From Astropecten irregularis (Eukaryota > Echinodermata > Asteroidea > Paxillosida > Astropectinidae), in NCBI GenBank assembly GCA_963971285.1, contig OZ020246.1, forward strand, positions 9,159,217-9,223,216: a stretch of DNA of 64,000 nucleotides, in the 5' to 3' direction. Made by a program: the position numbers and the translations under genes. Of this stretch, positions 11,164-24,700 are shown in pieces (position 1 is the stretch's first letter; each line of letters opens with the position of its first letter). Under the pieces are notes generated by a model. The model had not been told where the DNA came from and searched no databases. It worked only from the letters and a program-made list of their open reading frames with translations.

Positions 11164-11483
11164 TTAGAAATACAAAAAAAACCTGAACCTTTTAATTGGA
11201 ATAATTTAAAATAGTTAAATATTTTTTGTTCTGTCATCGCCAAAAAAACAAAAGGGTCTCATCAAGTTTGAACTGCCGCTAATTAAATAAATTAAGAAGA
11301 AAGCGTTAGTGTAACAAACAAAAAATTTGAATCAAATGTTAACGCATGTTACGAATGTCTTCAAGATGACTAGCAAAATATTTTGTCATGAAGGAATTTG
11401 TAAATAGACCTCTCAAATCCTCCCACCAACCGATAACAGGCAGCATCCAATTTGATCACCAGGGGCCAATTTCATGGAGCTGC

Positions 11484-11858
11484 AATACGGGCGTTTCACA
11501 ATTTAGAGCGCCACCAACAGGACAGCAGGGAGAGGCCGATTTATGCGGTACATGATGGGAAATTGTCAACATTGGAGATTTTTCCCCTAAACATTCAACG
11601 TTATTTTTGCTAATTCTTGGGTCGTTTTTGCTAATTCTTGGGTCGTTTTTCACATGTTATCACAATGGTTTATGTTTGCGGATGCACAGCACACACATCC
11701 AAACTGGAAAACATTGAGAAATACCCATGTACGGCGAAGACAATTGAACGTATAGGGGAAAAATCTCCAATGTCGACAATTTCCCATCATGCACTGCGTA
11801 AATCGGCCTCTCCCTGCTGCCCTCTTGGTGGCGCTCTAAATTGTGAAATGCCCGTATT
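11484..11858. mobile_element. Long-arm inverted-repeat element (375 bp)
   Basis: Ends AATACGGGCGTTTCACAATT and AATTGTGAAATGCCCGTATT, with arms of about 115 bp (CAGCAGGGAGAGGCCGATTTA and its reverse). The centre contains a tandem pair of the 21-base unit around GCTAATTCTTGGGTCG. It begins beside a fragment of family A (11461-11482). No transposase. Confidence 0.75.
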
Positions 11859-11927
11859 AAGGAGAGTGGGCTCAAAAGTTCCTCAAGATTTGCTCTTTGC
11901 ATCTCCAGTATTCTGAGCCTTCTGAAT

Positions 11928-11998
11928 GGTCCTAGAATATGCTGACCGTTCAGCGAGTATGCTGACCGTTCAGAGAGTACACTGACCAGTTCAAGATG
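11928..11998. repeat. Short tandem repeat
   Basis: About three copies of a 21-base unit around ATGCTGACCGTTCAG, the third diverged. The rest of 11860-12757 holds nothing recognisable except a TTTATT at about 12155, a possible poly(A) signal for the dynein gene on the minus strand, and a T-run near 12615. Confidence 0.55.
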
Positions 11999-12757
11999 CC
12001 ATGCCACCACGTCAATGCTTTACTGGGTGGGTGGTTGGATGGAGGAGTATAAAATGTAACCAGGCCTGGTCAAGTCTCAAAACAGTGAAAGTCTGTATAA
12101 CATCCACGTTAACCACTCATTATGTTTAGCAGCTACAGTGTGCAAGTGGCTTCATTTATTGTGTTGCGAGTGATTTGAGCAAGCAGAGTGGCCGCTATAC
12201 AATGACTGAATTGGGCTTATTATCCTTATCAGGAGGATTGGCAACATGAAGCAAAGTCCAATGGAACAAAGTGGCATTATATCCAACAATTAAACACCAG
12301 CAATGTGATGAACATCTGAGACATACATGTGGCCTTCAGCCATGTACACAAAAACATGGAGTTCAATTGGGCACTGTCCCGTAACTTCTGGTGCCATTTG
12401 GCTGACTGCTATATGCACCATTTTGATGCGCAGTAGTTCGTTACATTTGTACTGCACCATGCAAGTGCTGAACATCACACTCCTCCTTCATAAGGAGGAA
12501 TAAGTGGAAGTCTTCCCACGGAGCTGGCCTAGGGCTTGGTTTTTTGACTCCTACTTTTGGCAAGTATTTGCACAATCCTCTAGAAACAGGCACAGGAATA
12601 ATAGACTCGTTCGTTTTTTTTTTTTTTTTTTGCAATTATTAAGCAACATCTGTTAAGGAATATTTTTTTTTCTTCTTCAAAGATTCATATAACATTTACA
12701 CCGACAGTCCGTTTCCTTGGTACTACGGTTTCCCTGGTACTCAACCTCACCTCGTTA

Positions 12758-15700
12758 CTATGCGCTGGTTGAGTTTTGGCCGGGTACCGACTTACGGCCC
12801 CTCGTCATGCGATCTAATTCTGCTGCTGCATCACTACGTACTGATTTGTCTCCTGGAAATACAAAATAAAACAAAAGAGAACAAATCCTTATGATCAAAG
12901 CACTAGTGCTGGGCAAAATCGGGTCATTTAATTTCCAGTTACGGATTTCAAACAAAATTGGGTTAACAGTTAACCTGGGTCCAATTTCATAAAACTGTTA
13001 AGCACAAAAATTTGCTTAGCACAAACATTTCTTACCCAATAAAACTAACCACAATTAAAAATTCCATTTGACATTCATGGTCAGCGAACAACAGCCAAAG
13101 AACAACCACAAGTGATACACAACACATGGAAATTTGGTTGTTAACCCTGTTTTTATTAAGACAGAAATGTCATGTTTAGCAAATTGTTGTGCTTAACAGT
13201 TTTATGAAATTGGCTCCTGTTTAATCACGAGAGAGCACAAGCATGGCATGGTCAGTAAGTGTCACAACTGCGTACGATATTACTCAGTTTTTAAAGGTTT
13301 TTGGCCTCCAGCAACAGTAATTTTACAATGAATTGTCTCTTCAGTCAATCATCAACATTTCATATTGGAATCAATAAATTTGACAAATTATGTGTTAAAT
13401 CAATAGAATTTTATGTTGTCAGTCCTAAAAAATCAATTTTCCGTTTCCAGGAGCTGATTCCGTGAATTCCGTCCGTTTTCCGCGATCGCGGAAAATCAAT
13501 GGCCCTAAAATTTGTAGTTTTCTGAAACATTCCAAACAGATTGAACATTTCTGGATGCCAGAAGATACAGTAAAAGTAATCTGTGAAAATTTCAGTCCCA
13601 TACGGTGCCAACTTTTTGAGAAAACAGTGAAAAATGGCCACAGTATTTCTTAAGTCTTTTCTCTTTTATTTTGATCTTTTAAAAGATCAAATAATTATTC
13701 TCATAACTCATAAACTGCTTTAACCAATCAGCTGTGTGTATCAGAAACGTCTGTTTGTTGCTATGTTAATTATTGCAAATACTGACCTGGCTTGGGACTG
13801 GCTGGTGACCCTGGCGACCCTGTCCCTGTCTTCTTAGTGAGTAAACTGTTGAAGAAATTTGCTAATACGCCCTCATTGGTGGCCCCTGGCTTTCCAGCCT
13901 CCATCTTGAGAGAATAAACAGAAAAACAGAAAAGCACAAATTTATAATCCTCACTTCTGAAACCATTTTTCAAAGAACAAGAGCAAGTATATACCGATAA
14001 TATAAAATGCATGCAACTTGGACTTAACCAAAAAATGAGGAAATTCCAGTCTTTACCATATTTTGTACAGTGTTTTTCACTTTTCAATGGCATATGACTG
14101 AAGTGAAAAAAAAGAGGAAATCAGCTGATCCGAGGAAAAGTTGCATGCCGGATTTGTAATACTGGATTGGCTTTCTGCCTCTAAGAGTCCGTGGAAAAAA
14201 ATTCAAACAAAAACGAACAAAACCAAACCCATAACTTCCTATTTCTTGGGCAGAGATCGTACCAATGGGAGACTTTGGAGCTGGGTCTTCAACTTGATAG
14301 CGCAAGCGCACAACAACACACACATGCTCACAGCAATGCATGCATGCTCAGAGCTAGCAAAAGAGAGACTTCAGTCTGCTGCTGCCAACGTCTCAAAAGT
14401 CCAAAGACCACCAAGCTAGCTGGTTTCCAAAGAGGATACTGTCCATAGTGACCGACTGACCTTTGCTTTGCCGGACGCTGTAATGGGTGATACACTGGCT
14501 ACATTGGTCTTCCTCTCTGGTGTTCTCATGCCCATTGGTCTCTGTGGAGATTCCTACAATATACAAATACCGATAAAAACAAATTGGTTACCAATAAGTT
14601 TCATCCTGTGAATCATCCATTCTGCAGATTAATCCTTAACACAGGGATGTAAGTGACCGATGAAGCCAATAAATTCCTTGACCGAGGCGAGTTTAAAGTT
14701 TGCACTTCTATCCATTTATTTGCATCAATGGTTTGGGTATCTTGTCCCTTGTGAATGTCTCGATCTTTCTATTTTATATGTGTGGTTGCTATTTCGATCG
14801 ATGTAGGCCAATCTGTATGACACATGTCCATGCCAGTCGGAGAGTGGCTTAGTAACCACATCCCAATGTATTCATTAACGCAACAAAAATTATATGGAAC
14901 CCGACTATTCAGTTTGATAGTCAACAGAGGGCGCTATCGGTAAGGTCTGCTTCCTGCCCTATTTAGCCCCATTTGAACATGTATACACAAAACACGGAGC
15001 TAGACGATATGATTTATTATTGTTTTTTACTCTCAAAATGAACAAGTGCAGCGCGCTGGCGCAGCGAATTATTGCAGTGCCGTGGAAAACAACATTTTGT
15101 CATTTCCGGAAAATTATTTTTATTTACACCATTTCCGGAAATCTTACACCCCTGACACACACATAAGAGTGTCAGGAGGTGCAGACCGACAGATTTTATC
15201 AAGACTAACCTGTTGTTTAGCTGGAGGGATGTTCTTACTCAGCATAGCTTGCTGCTTCATCAGGAAGACCTGTTCATCTTCGGCTGTCACTTCTTTACTA
15301 TCTTGTAATGGCTGCGACAAACAAACAGACAAGGATAAACAGATTGCAATTGAGTCTTACTCAAGAGACATAATGGGGTGCACTAAGGGCCTGGGTCAAT
15401 TTCATGGAGCTGCTAAGCACAAAAATTTGCTTAGCGCAAAAATGTCTTGCCCAATAAAATAAACCAACATTAAAAATTTAATTTGATGTTCATGGTCAGT
15501 GAACAACAGGCAAAGAACAATCACAAGCGATACACAACACATAGAAATTTGGTTGTTAACCCTGTTTTTATTAAGACAGAAATGTCATGCTTAGCAAATG
15601 TTTGTGCTAAGCAGCGCCATGAAATTGGCCCCTGTTTGTTTCAGGCATGCGATCAGTGATTCACCGCACAAAAGCTGCTCTGGATCGCTTTTTAGCGTAT

Positions 15701-18700
15701 CCTGCCTGCGACGTGGATTTACAAGATCAAATATGGCGACCAAGATCCACGGTGAAAATAAACAGGCCCATACTCTGTATGGACTTGGAATACTAGTGTG
15801 GCATGGTTCTAGCCCAAGGGAAATCAAAGCATCTTTTACACACCCTGTTAACTGTTTGGGTACCCAAATCTCATGAGGAATTTACACGAAGAGGAACAAC
15901 TTACCTAAGATTCGACACACTCATTTTAGATATCATGACTTTATGATAAGTTTTATTCGTTGAGTAAATCTTAACGGTTTAATTAATATAAAGAAAACCC
16001 AATAACCAACCTTTCTGACAGAGGGTTTGGCTATTACATCTCCAAATGGTTCCTGGGGATTAATGTTGGGCATGTTCTCGTACAGAATGCCTATCTTCTG
16101 AAGGTTGTCCCAACCAGAAGGCCTATGAAGGGGGAAAAAAGCAAAAATAGTACCTCAAGGTAACGTCACACTAATTTTAAGGTAACTGCACGGTAACTGC
16201 AGAGTAACTTCAGGTTAACTTCAAGGTAACTACAGGGTAACTTCAGGATAACTTCAGTGTAACTTCAAGGTAACTTCAGGATAACTTCAAGGTAAATGCA
16301 GGGTAACTTCAGGGTAACTTCAGGGTAACTCCAGGGTAACTTCAAAGTAACTTCAGTGTAATTTCAGGGTAACGTCAGGGTAACTTCAAGGTAATTTCAG
16401 GTAATTTAGGGGAATGTTCGGGATAGCTTGAGAGAAAAAATACCTGGGTTACCTCAGAACAACTTAAAAACAACTTGACAAATTCAGAAATATTTCAAGG
16501 TACCTTTCAGGGTAAAGACAGAGGTATGGCAGCAGAAGGATCTGTAACATTAAAATAACTTGTGGATTTTTTCCGGGACAACGTTCCAGTAAAATTCAGG
16601 GTAATTTTAGGGCATTCAACTTACACAAACAAGGCGTCCTTTTCTACGACTAGTGCAGGCTTATGGAAGGGAAAGTCATATATCCTGTGCAGCAGATATT
16701 TATAAAGTAGATCACAGTTCTTGCCTTCCTTTACCGACGTGTAGAATAATGCGGCACCATCTACGCGACAAAAAACTTAAGGAACAACAATTGTGAAAAG
16801 AACCTGGAACTCCGAACAAAATTCTATATTTGGTTGTCTTTTCAATGAAATTGCAAAAATATTCATTGATACGATGTTCTCCTCTTAAAAAATCAAAACA
16901 TGTTGGGGTGCAAGACACATCATTCATTAATAAAATATACAAGTAATAAACTGCTGCAAACTGCTCATCAACCAAAATAATGACCTGACATTTATAAAAA
17001 TGCTTGGAATTAGCAGGGACTGACACGTTTCGATCCTAGCAGACCCTCCTAACTCCAAGCATTTATAAAATATCCTCAAAATCTCAAAATCCATCATGTT
17101 TTTACGACGCTTGGATTGGTTAAAGTTACTATGGTTTTCTGCACTCTCTGGACCTACAATGCGCATTTTTGCATTCGAAAAACATTTTTGTTCAAATGAA
17201 ACATGACTTAATTATGTCCAGATGGGATAAGGATACAGTTCAGGCAGAACTTTCTGATGTGCTGTTGGATAAAATCTAAGTGTTCCATCTTAAAGTCCTG
17301 GTCCTTCTCCAGACTTGAAATGGCATCGGACTGAAATAAAGCACAAACATTTAAAAATTACAGATCCATGTCAATAAAAAACTAAATGGTTCTGTCAACA
17401 ATACACTTTTATTTTGCCCCCAACATCCAGGCGAACCTACATACAAAAACATGTCTACTCATAAAAAAAAATGACACCGAGACATATTGATAAAAAATAA
17501 ACTGAATTAGATTAAAAGTTAAATGCACAAAGATACATACATTCGTCCTTCACATACTATCCGAGGGCATTGTGTTTTCTACTGTCCCTGCACTTAAATA
17601 AACTCCCATAGACAAAGCATACATGAGTGTGCAAGTGTACGTCCGAAAAGGATTTTGAATAAAAAGAAGTCATACTTTGGTAAGACACCCAAACAGACAT
17701 GTATATACGTATAACTTGCAGGGTATGATGATATTACCTTTAAGGGTTTTTCAAAAATGGACAAGACGTGTTTGTCATAACGTACCTTTGTAACTACCAC
17801 AATAATTGGTATTCCCAGGTTATGTGTGAGAGTGGTCTCTCCTAGGGGCAACAGGACCTTCTCATCCTCACCGCCCACTGTTCCTGGAGCCGTCGTTCTC
17901 CTCGGTGACTTAGGCTCCGCCCCTTCCTCGGGTTCAACGTACTCTTGGAATTCTTGCACCACTATAGTCAAGGAACAAAAAGACAAAAAGACAAGGAAAT
18001 TAAAGCACATACATGTAGCTGACAAGCTTTCAAGTAGTGGGTAGAATTTGTGGAAATTTGTAAGATCAAATATGGCGATCAATATCCAGGGCGAAAACAA
18101 ACGTGCCCTAAATGTCTTTTTAAAGGTAATATCATACTTTGGTTTTTATCAAAGAAATACAGATTCATGGGTAAAAATATCAAAACAGATACAGTAACAG
18201 TCATCTGTGAAAATTTCAGTCCCATACGGTACCCACTTTTTGAGAAAAAAAAGTGAAAACAGCCACAGTATTTCTTAAGTCTTTTCTCTTTTATTTTTGA
18301 TCTTTTAAAAAATCAAAAAGATTTTCGGTCGTTGTTTTACTAATTACTGGATAAATACACCATTTCAGGTGGACAAATTTTAACGGTATGTTTCTACCAC
18401 CACCATCTTCATACCCTCTAAGTTATACGCAAATCTGTGAACATTTGTGTTTTGGTTTCTTACCAAAGTATGATACTACCTTTCAAAAAAAAAGAAGAAG
18501 AATTCACTGCATTGAAACAATGAATATCAGATGATGTCTTTCCGCTATATGGCCTATTCCATGAATTGATCTGAATGATTTGAGTTTAATTTAATAATGG
18601 TAGCCGACTCATCTTTGGCAGCACGACGGGTGATATCTTGTCAACTGTCTGCCATCTTCCCAGCTTCAACGGGTCGTGCCATTTTACCTTTTTTTAATTA

Positions 18701-21700
18701 GCCTCCATGTGACCGGCCTTGCCAAGTCTCCATATGTCTACGCATGTTATAATTGCTGTGTGGGCTTCACTGCACAATGTCAGTCCCCACTGGGCATAAT
18801 CGTGATCGGCTCACCACCGTTTCACCACCAGAGGGCGCTGATCGCGTGTGATGCAGATTAAACACATGCTCGCTATGCTATCACAGATCCTCCCTCATTC
18901 AATACCAGCGGGTTAAACTGGGCAGCCGTGTAATCCAATAATGGTCCGTATCAAGATTCTATGGCTATAACAACATATTGGCATACTGTATGTAAAGGTA
19001 CATGTACGAGTATTAGTAAACGTACATGTACATACATACGTGTACTATGTGTACTACATGTATGTACTGTACGTTGTACATGTACATTGTGTAATACATA
19101 CATGTACATGTACATGATGTACATTACATGCAGAAGCTATACAGTTTCATTCAAATGTTTGTAAAAATCAATCACGACAAATTGTCCATATAATTTTACA
19201 TGTTGTGCGAATGATTTCCATGATTTCATTGATTTTCTTTTTACGAGAGTAACGAGACCAGTGGTGGCCAACTTGTCAGCTGAAGGCAACTAGTTACAGA
19301 AATTAAAATACAACAGCCCAGGAGTCGATTTCACAAAGCCCTACGATCAATCGTAACTTGAGATACGAAGGATAATCCATCGTATCCAGGGAGTTCTACG
19401 TGGGGCTGCATTGCATCATAAGTCCTACCATTGATAGTAGGTTACGATGAGTTTGGGTGAAAACAACCCCTTGGTGCTTAGGGCCTGTTTGTTTAATGCA
19501 AAGGATCCCAGATTTAGAGATCCACGTCCTATGCAGGGAACGCTAAAATGGGATCCGGATCAGCAAGATTCGTGATCCTGTGCATTAAACAAACAGGTAC
19601 AAAATTAATGGGAGACTTTTGAGAACCGTTCTTTAAGTCAACGTACGTGCACGCAATTGTGAGCATGCGCGCGATGTTTTGCGCCTGTGATGTTGTGCGT
19701 GTGCGTATGCTGTTGACTTGAAGACCGGTCCTCAAACGTCTCCCATTGCAAGAAAGAGGCATTTTTCTTCCCAGCTGCACATTTAATGACATGTGGGAAG
19801 ATTACTTGTACTCTTCCTGGATGTCTGATGCAATTACAATATAGGTTTTCATACCGGCCGAGTTGTATCCTAATTGGGTTACAGATTTGATTTCTGTGAG
19901 CCTAGGGTTTTTACAAGCAGACTATGGGGGAATTCCATCACAGCATGGGGAATGAGTGTAAAACGTATTACGTATTACTGTAACAAATGGAATAAATAAA
20001 CAGTTCCGGGAATGAAAGCACTCAATCAACACTACAAATTTAAAATGGGTTTACACAGAGACACACATTTTTCAAATTAATTGCTTGCCGAGATCAATCG
20101 TTTGCAATTTGAATGATTGAACGGTTTGCAAACTACAAGTGAAATAACAACACGACAAATGCAGTACGTACATGTAATGATAGGGCTCATAAATTATTGA
20201 TTTGTGTGTGACTGCCCTGCGCAGGGATATGTGCGTACATGTACATGTACAATCACAACAAGAACACACACACGTGACATGGGATTTTGTTTCACGTATG
20301 ACATATGTAAATTATGCACACAATCTTCGTCATAAAAACGGCTGTGGGAAATATATGAACCAATAGACTGTGTGTGCATACTGCGTATGTACATATGTAC
20401 AGTGCAGCCTACAGGCTTCTAGTTATACAATGCACAAATCCAATGGATTATCATGATAAACGTCCAATCTGTCTAGCTGCTACCACACTGGACTAAAACA
20501 CAGGCAGATGGAAGGCAGTACACTGTATACACTAGTACGTGTGAATCACACCACTTGGCCAGTATTGATCTGATTATTAACCCACATTATACACAGAATC
20601 AGTGTCATCTTGCACAATTGCACATTTCTACCCATGGCTCAGTAAACTGCCAGGGTCGGGAACGTCCGACTCACTGCTGCGCGCGAATGATAACGATCGC
20701 TTTAAAATTACCCGGGGATTATTGCAAAATCCTATCAAAAGAATTCTGTCTACTTTGTACTGTCTCTTTTCTGTGCTAATATTGGATATTTGTTTTTTTG
20801 TCTCAGTAAGGTATGATAATGATAATGATTAATTTTTCATGGATTTTTCCATAATTGTTTTTTTTTTTCATTTTAAAAAGGGAAAAATTTTCTTTCCATT
20901 TCTCACAACCTTTCACAGTGACTGTTCCTTCAGCCATTTTTCTGGTTGCATACAATAACAGTGGATCAGTGAATCTTTTGTTTTGTAACAAGAGGTCGCA
21001 ATATTTTCCCTTATTATGTAAAATCACATAAACACAAATCGTGTACATTATGAATACATAAGTTGTAAAATTATATCAAAAAATGTTTTTTCCGTCAGAG
21101 ATTTGTTGTATTTCAAAAACACAAATAAGTTTTTCCTGTATTTTGGAAGGGGGCAGGCCTGGGTGACATCATTGACATATGACATTTTTGTTTCATTGTT
21201 TGTTTGTTTTTTTGCTGAAGCTTGTACAGGTGTATACTGTACATCAGTAAACATATTAACCAGTCTGTGGTTGAATACACTGCATTATTACTGTACCAAC
21301 ATTGAACTCTCAAATAAAAAATAAAAGAATTACCTACAGGTGACGGCAGAGTAAAGAATATATTGTAATTATACAAACTGTGAATCACAGCCGCCTGATA
21401 ATTATGGCCATCTGTTGACAGATTCAACCCCAGATGAGAAATGCTCTGTTGTTATTTTATGTACATGTACAGCATTTGAAACCTGTCACTCAAATGTACA
21501 GGGTGTATGTTTTTTTTTATTAAAACCCTGCAACAGACAGTTTATAAAATACACTGTAGTTGTCTTCGATGTTTTATTTCTATTTTATGTCCCCTTAATT
21601 TATGCAAAGCAAATTAATACCAATTTCTAGAATAAATTATACTGGATTCATAAATTGAAATTCCGCCAACAAAGTACATGTAATTAAAACTATAATACGA

Positions 21701-24700
21701 AATTGGTTAGGTTCATAGACATTATGTGATTGATCATTTGATTTTAGACAAAGAAGAAAGCACCGTACACTGTAGATGTTTTGTAAATGTACAGTTTGAG
21801 CCACCATAAGTCTTTCACCATTTACACATTAGGGCCTTAATCCCACCACAAGCTCATGGTAAGGTTTCTGCTCTGTCATCTAAAAGCTGGTGACACAGCT
21901 TGCTGTTGAAGCTCTGTTTTCTTGTTCAAAACAGAGTATCTACTTCAATTCCGAAGCACAAAGCCTCTGAATGGATTTTGATACTTCTTATATGCGATAC
22001 AAATGGACAAAATGGAGGCAGGGCCAAAGCTGAAGTTCTGAAGAGGATCATATTGTATTCACCATCTAGTATTGAATAAATCAAGGTTATCATACCAGTA
22101 CATGTAACTAAACATGTACATGTACAGCTGAGTATGCCTCACTGTACCAAGCTGGGGTGTGATTTTCATAGTGTCCTTGTACTGTACATGTACACGTATG
22201 TGATAATAGCAAACATGTACCATTCTATTATACGTTCATTATGACTCAGCCTAATTAACACTGAGCTGTATTTCCCTTCAATTTAATTCAAGCAGCACCT
22301 GTATTTGTCTACTCATTAGAAGATAAATAAAACGGTACACGTTTGCTGATGTTACGTGGACACCACTAATACAAAGCAATCCCCAACTTGTGAAATGAAT
22401 CACATACTGTACTGTACAGTGCATGCATGTTATCTATGCAATACATGTAAAGGTGAGTAAATACTTGCCAGGGACAAGAGGTGGTTTTGATAGAACCAGA
22501 GGTATAAAAGTTCTTCATATTCTCATAAGTTACACCTATTAAGGCAGTATGAGCCTGCCGGCTGGGACTATGAATTTAAACACACCCGGTAATTTCAGAA
22601 CCACAAATTGCCTTGTTCCAGAAGATTTATTCCAATGTTTAATAACCTACCGGTCGTCTCAATATTTTAGAATATCTTTATGAGATTCTACCAATAGCAC
22701 TCCGCACTTGCGCTAAAAATAGCACACCGGAACTCATACAAATTACATTGCAACCATGCAAACGTGTGGTATGTGCGCGTGCAAGCAAGGTGTACACTAC
22801 GTGCGTTAGTCAATGTTTGTCTGACATCCGGGGACTCATGTGAAGTCATTAGTGCGGAGCGCTACTGGCATTTTGTTTATACATGTACTTCAAATACCAT
22901 TTTATTCTCCCCCCAAAAAAGAACATCGGCTATTCTGGCTTTCACTCCGGTCTATATTCTGATAATACAAGATCATCTTTAGAGAGAAAATGACAGAAAT
23001 TCCTATCGATTTTCACTGTACATCAACTTTTTAATGCCCTAGAACTAAACAAATAAGCTTCAGTGACTTATGACTCATTTTGTCAAGTCAGATCACATTT
23101 TACAAAGATATATATTGAAAGGAATCTTCAAACTTACATCTCTCTTCCAGTTCTCGTAGCCTCTCTGGCGGTAAGCGCAATGTGTCTATGTGCCTTCTCA
23201 GGATGCCCACCCACTTGTTGAGTGTGTCCATGATGGTCCAAGGTTGGGACATGTCTACCATCATGATGGCTAGGAAGTGTTGCAGGCTGGCCGGGGTCAG
23301 GGCAAACTTGAGCAGCTCGGAGTGCTCCTGTTCACCGCCTAGGATCCACACTCCGCATCTTGTGCTGTCTGAAATCACACGGGAGATTAAAAAACAAAAC
23401 TGGCTTCAGAAGCACAATCAGGCTTAAAATGACCTCTCTAGACAGTAGTGGATTTGGGGCGATTCAAGCAGTTCCCTGGCCAAAAGGTTTGGTTACATGT
23501 AATTCTATGCACGAATGAACACTGACATCACATGATGAGCTGCGAAGTCAGTAAGGAAACGTTAACCCTTACAAAAATTACTCATAGCTCCCTTTAATAT
23601 GTAGAATGGTTCATATTTCATTTTCCACTCAACCGAGCAACGTTTGAAAATCACTTTTAACCCATAAAATCCATTTACCATTGACAGGTTGATATATAAA
23701 ACCACTTTGGCATGTTTGAGCCTTGAGTGTGCAAAGGCGACATCGTGTTGACTTACATGTACATGTGTATTAATTACCTAATGGCATGTACTGTCTCAGG
23801 TTTCAAGAGACAAGAAACCTCTGAACCGGAAATGTCTGTTCCAGGACAGTCATTCCAGCATTATAAGTAGACAAATATCTATGCAACTATTCAATTCAAC
23901 TACTGTGCATGTACTGCCAATATACATGCATATGTCTCATTGGTAAGGGTCAAAGTTTAAGCTCATTCTGGTGATCAGGGAGTAAGGCACTACTGCTGCC
24001 GGTAAGAAGCTGGTAATAATTGCAATTGCCTTTTATCAGCCTACAGAGCTAACCACTAGCACTGTGCACATGCTGGGGCAGTGCTGAATGATTGTATTCA
24101 GTTGATTACAGTTTGTGATGTGGTGCCGCAGGTTGCCAGACGGCAGTCGGTCGGTCGGCAGACCATGAAGGAAAGGCATCTCACTCACTCCCAATGGAGG
24201 TGGGAAGAGTGTCAAGGTTGAAGGAGAAAGCTGCATGAGGGCTTGGGTCTGGATAGGGTGTTACTGTGCATTATTTACAGCTGAACCTCTAAAGGTTTAA
24301 GAACATTGTTGCCACAATGGCAGTCATTCTAATTAGGACTTGTGTCAAACGTGGCCATTTTCATTGGAACAACCTGACATTGCCACTTGACCATTTGTGG
24401 CCACCAGTCTACTCTTGCCATCCCACTGTCATTGCCTACTAATTATTGTGGATACCAGATTAGCATGTCCACCTGCCCACTCTGGCCACTTCATTATTGT
24501 GGGTTGTGATCCAAGACCGCTTTCACGGTTTGGCCATATGATCATTGTGGCTGCCTCAAAATGATCTTACTTGCATTCGTGTACAGTGGAACGGCACTAT
24601 AACACACATCTGACCATACCTGGCTATTATAGCCCACCTGTCTCTTATGACACCTGTCTATCTATCATAGCCGCATGGACACCTGCCCATTGCATGCACT

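Noticed and set aside
11665-11770. Possible THAP-like start (MVYVCGC) in the 375-bp element
   Set aside because: Too short, no downstream Cys/His or AVPTIF-like motif, and it lies in the loop of an inverted repeat.
23182-23427. Plus-strand open frame opposite dynein exon 4
   Set aside because: Shadow of the conserved minus-strand exon.
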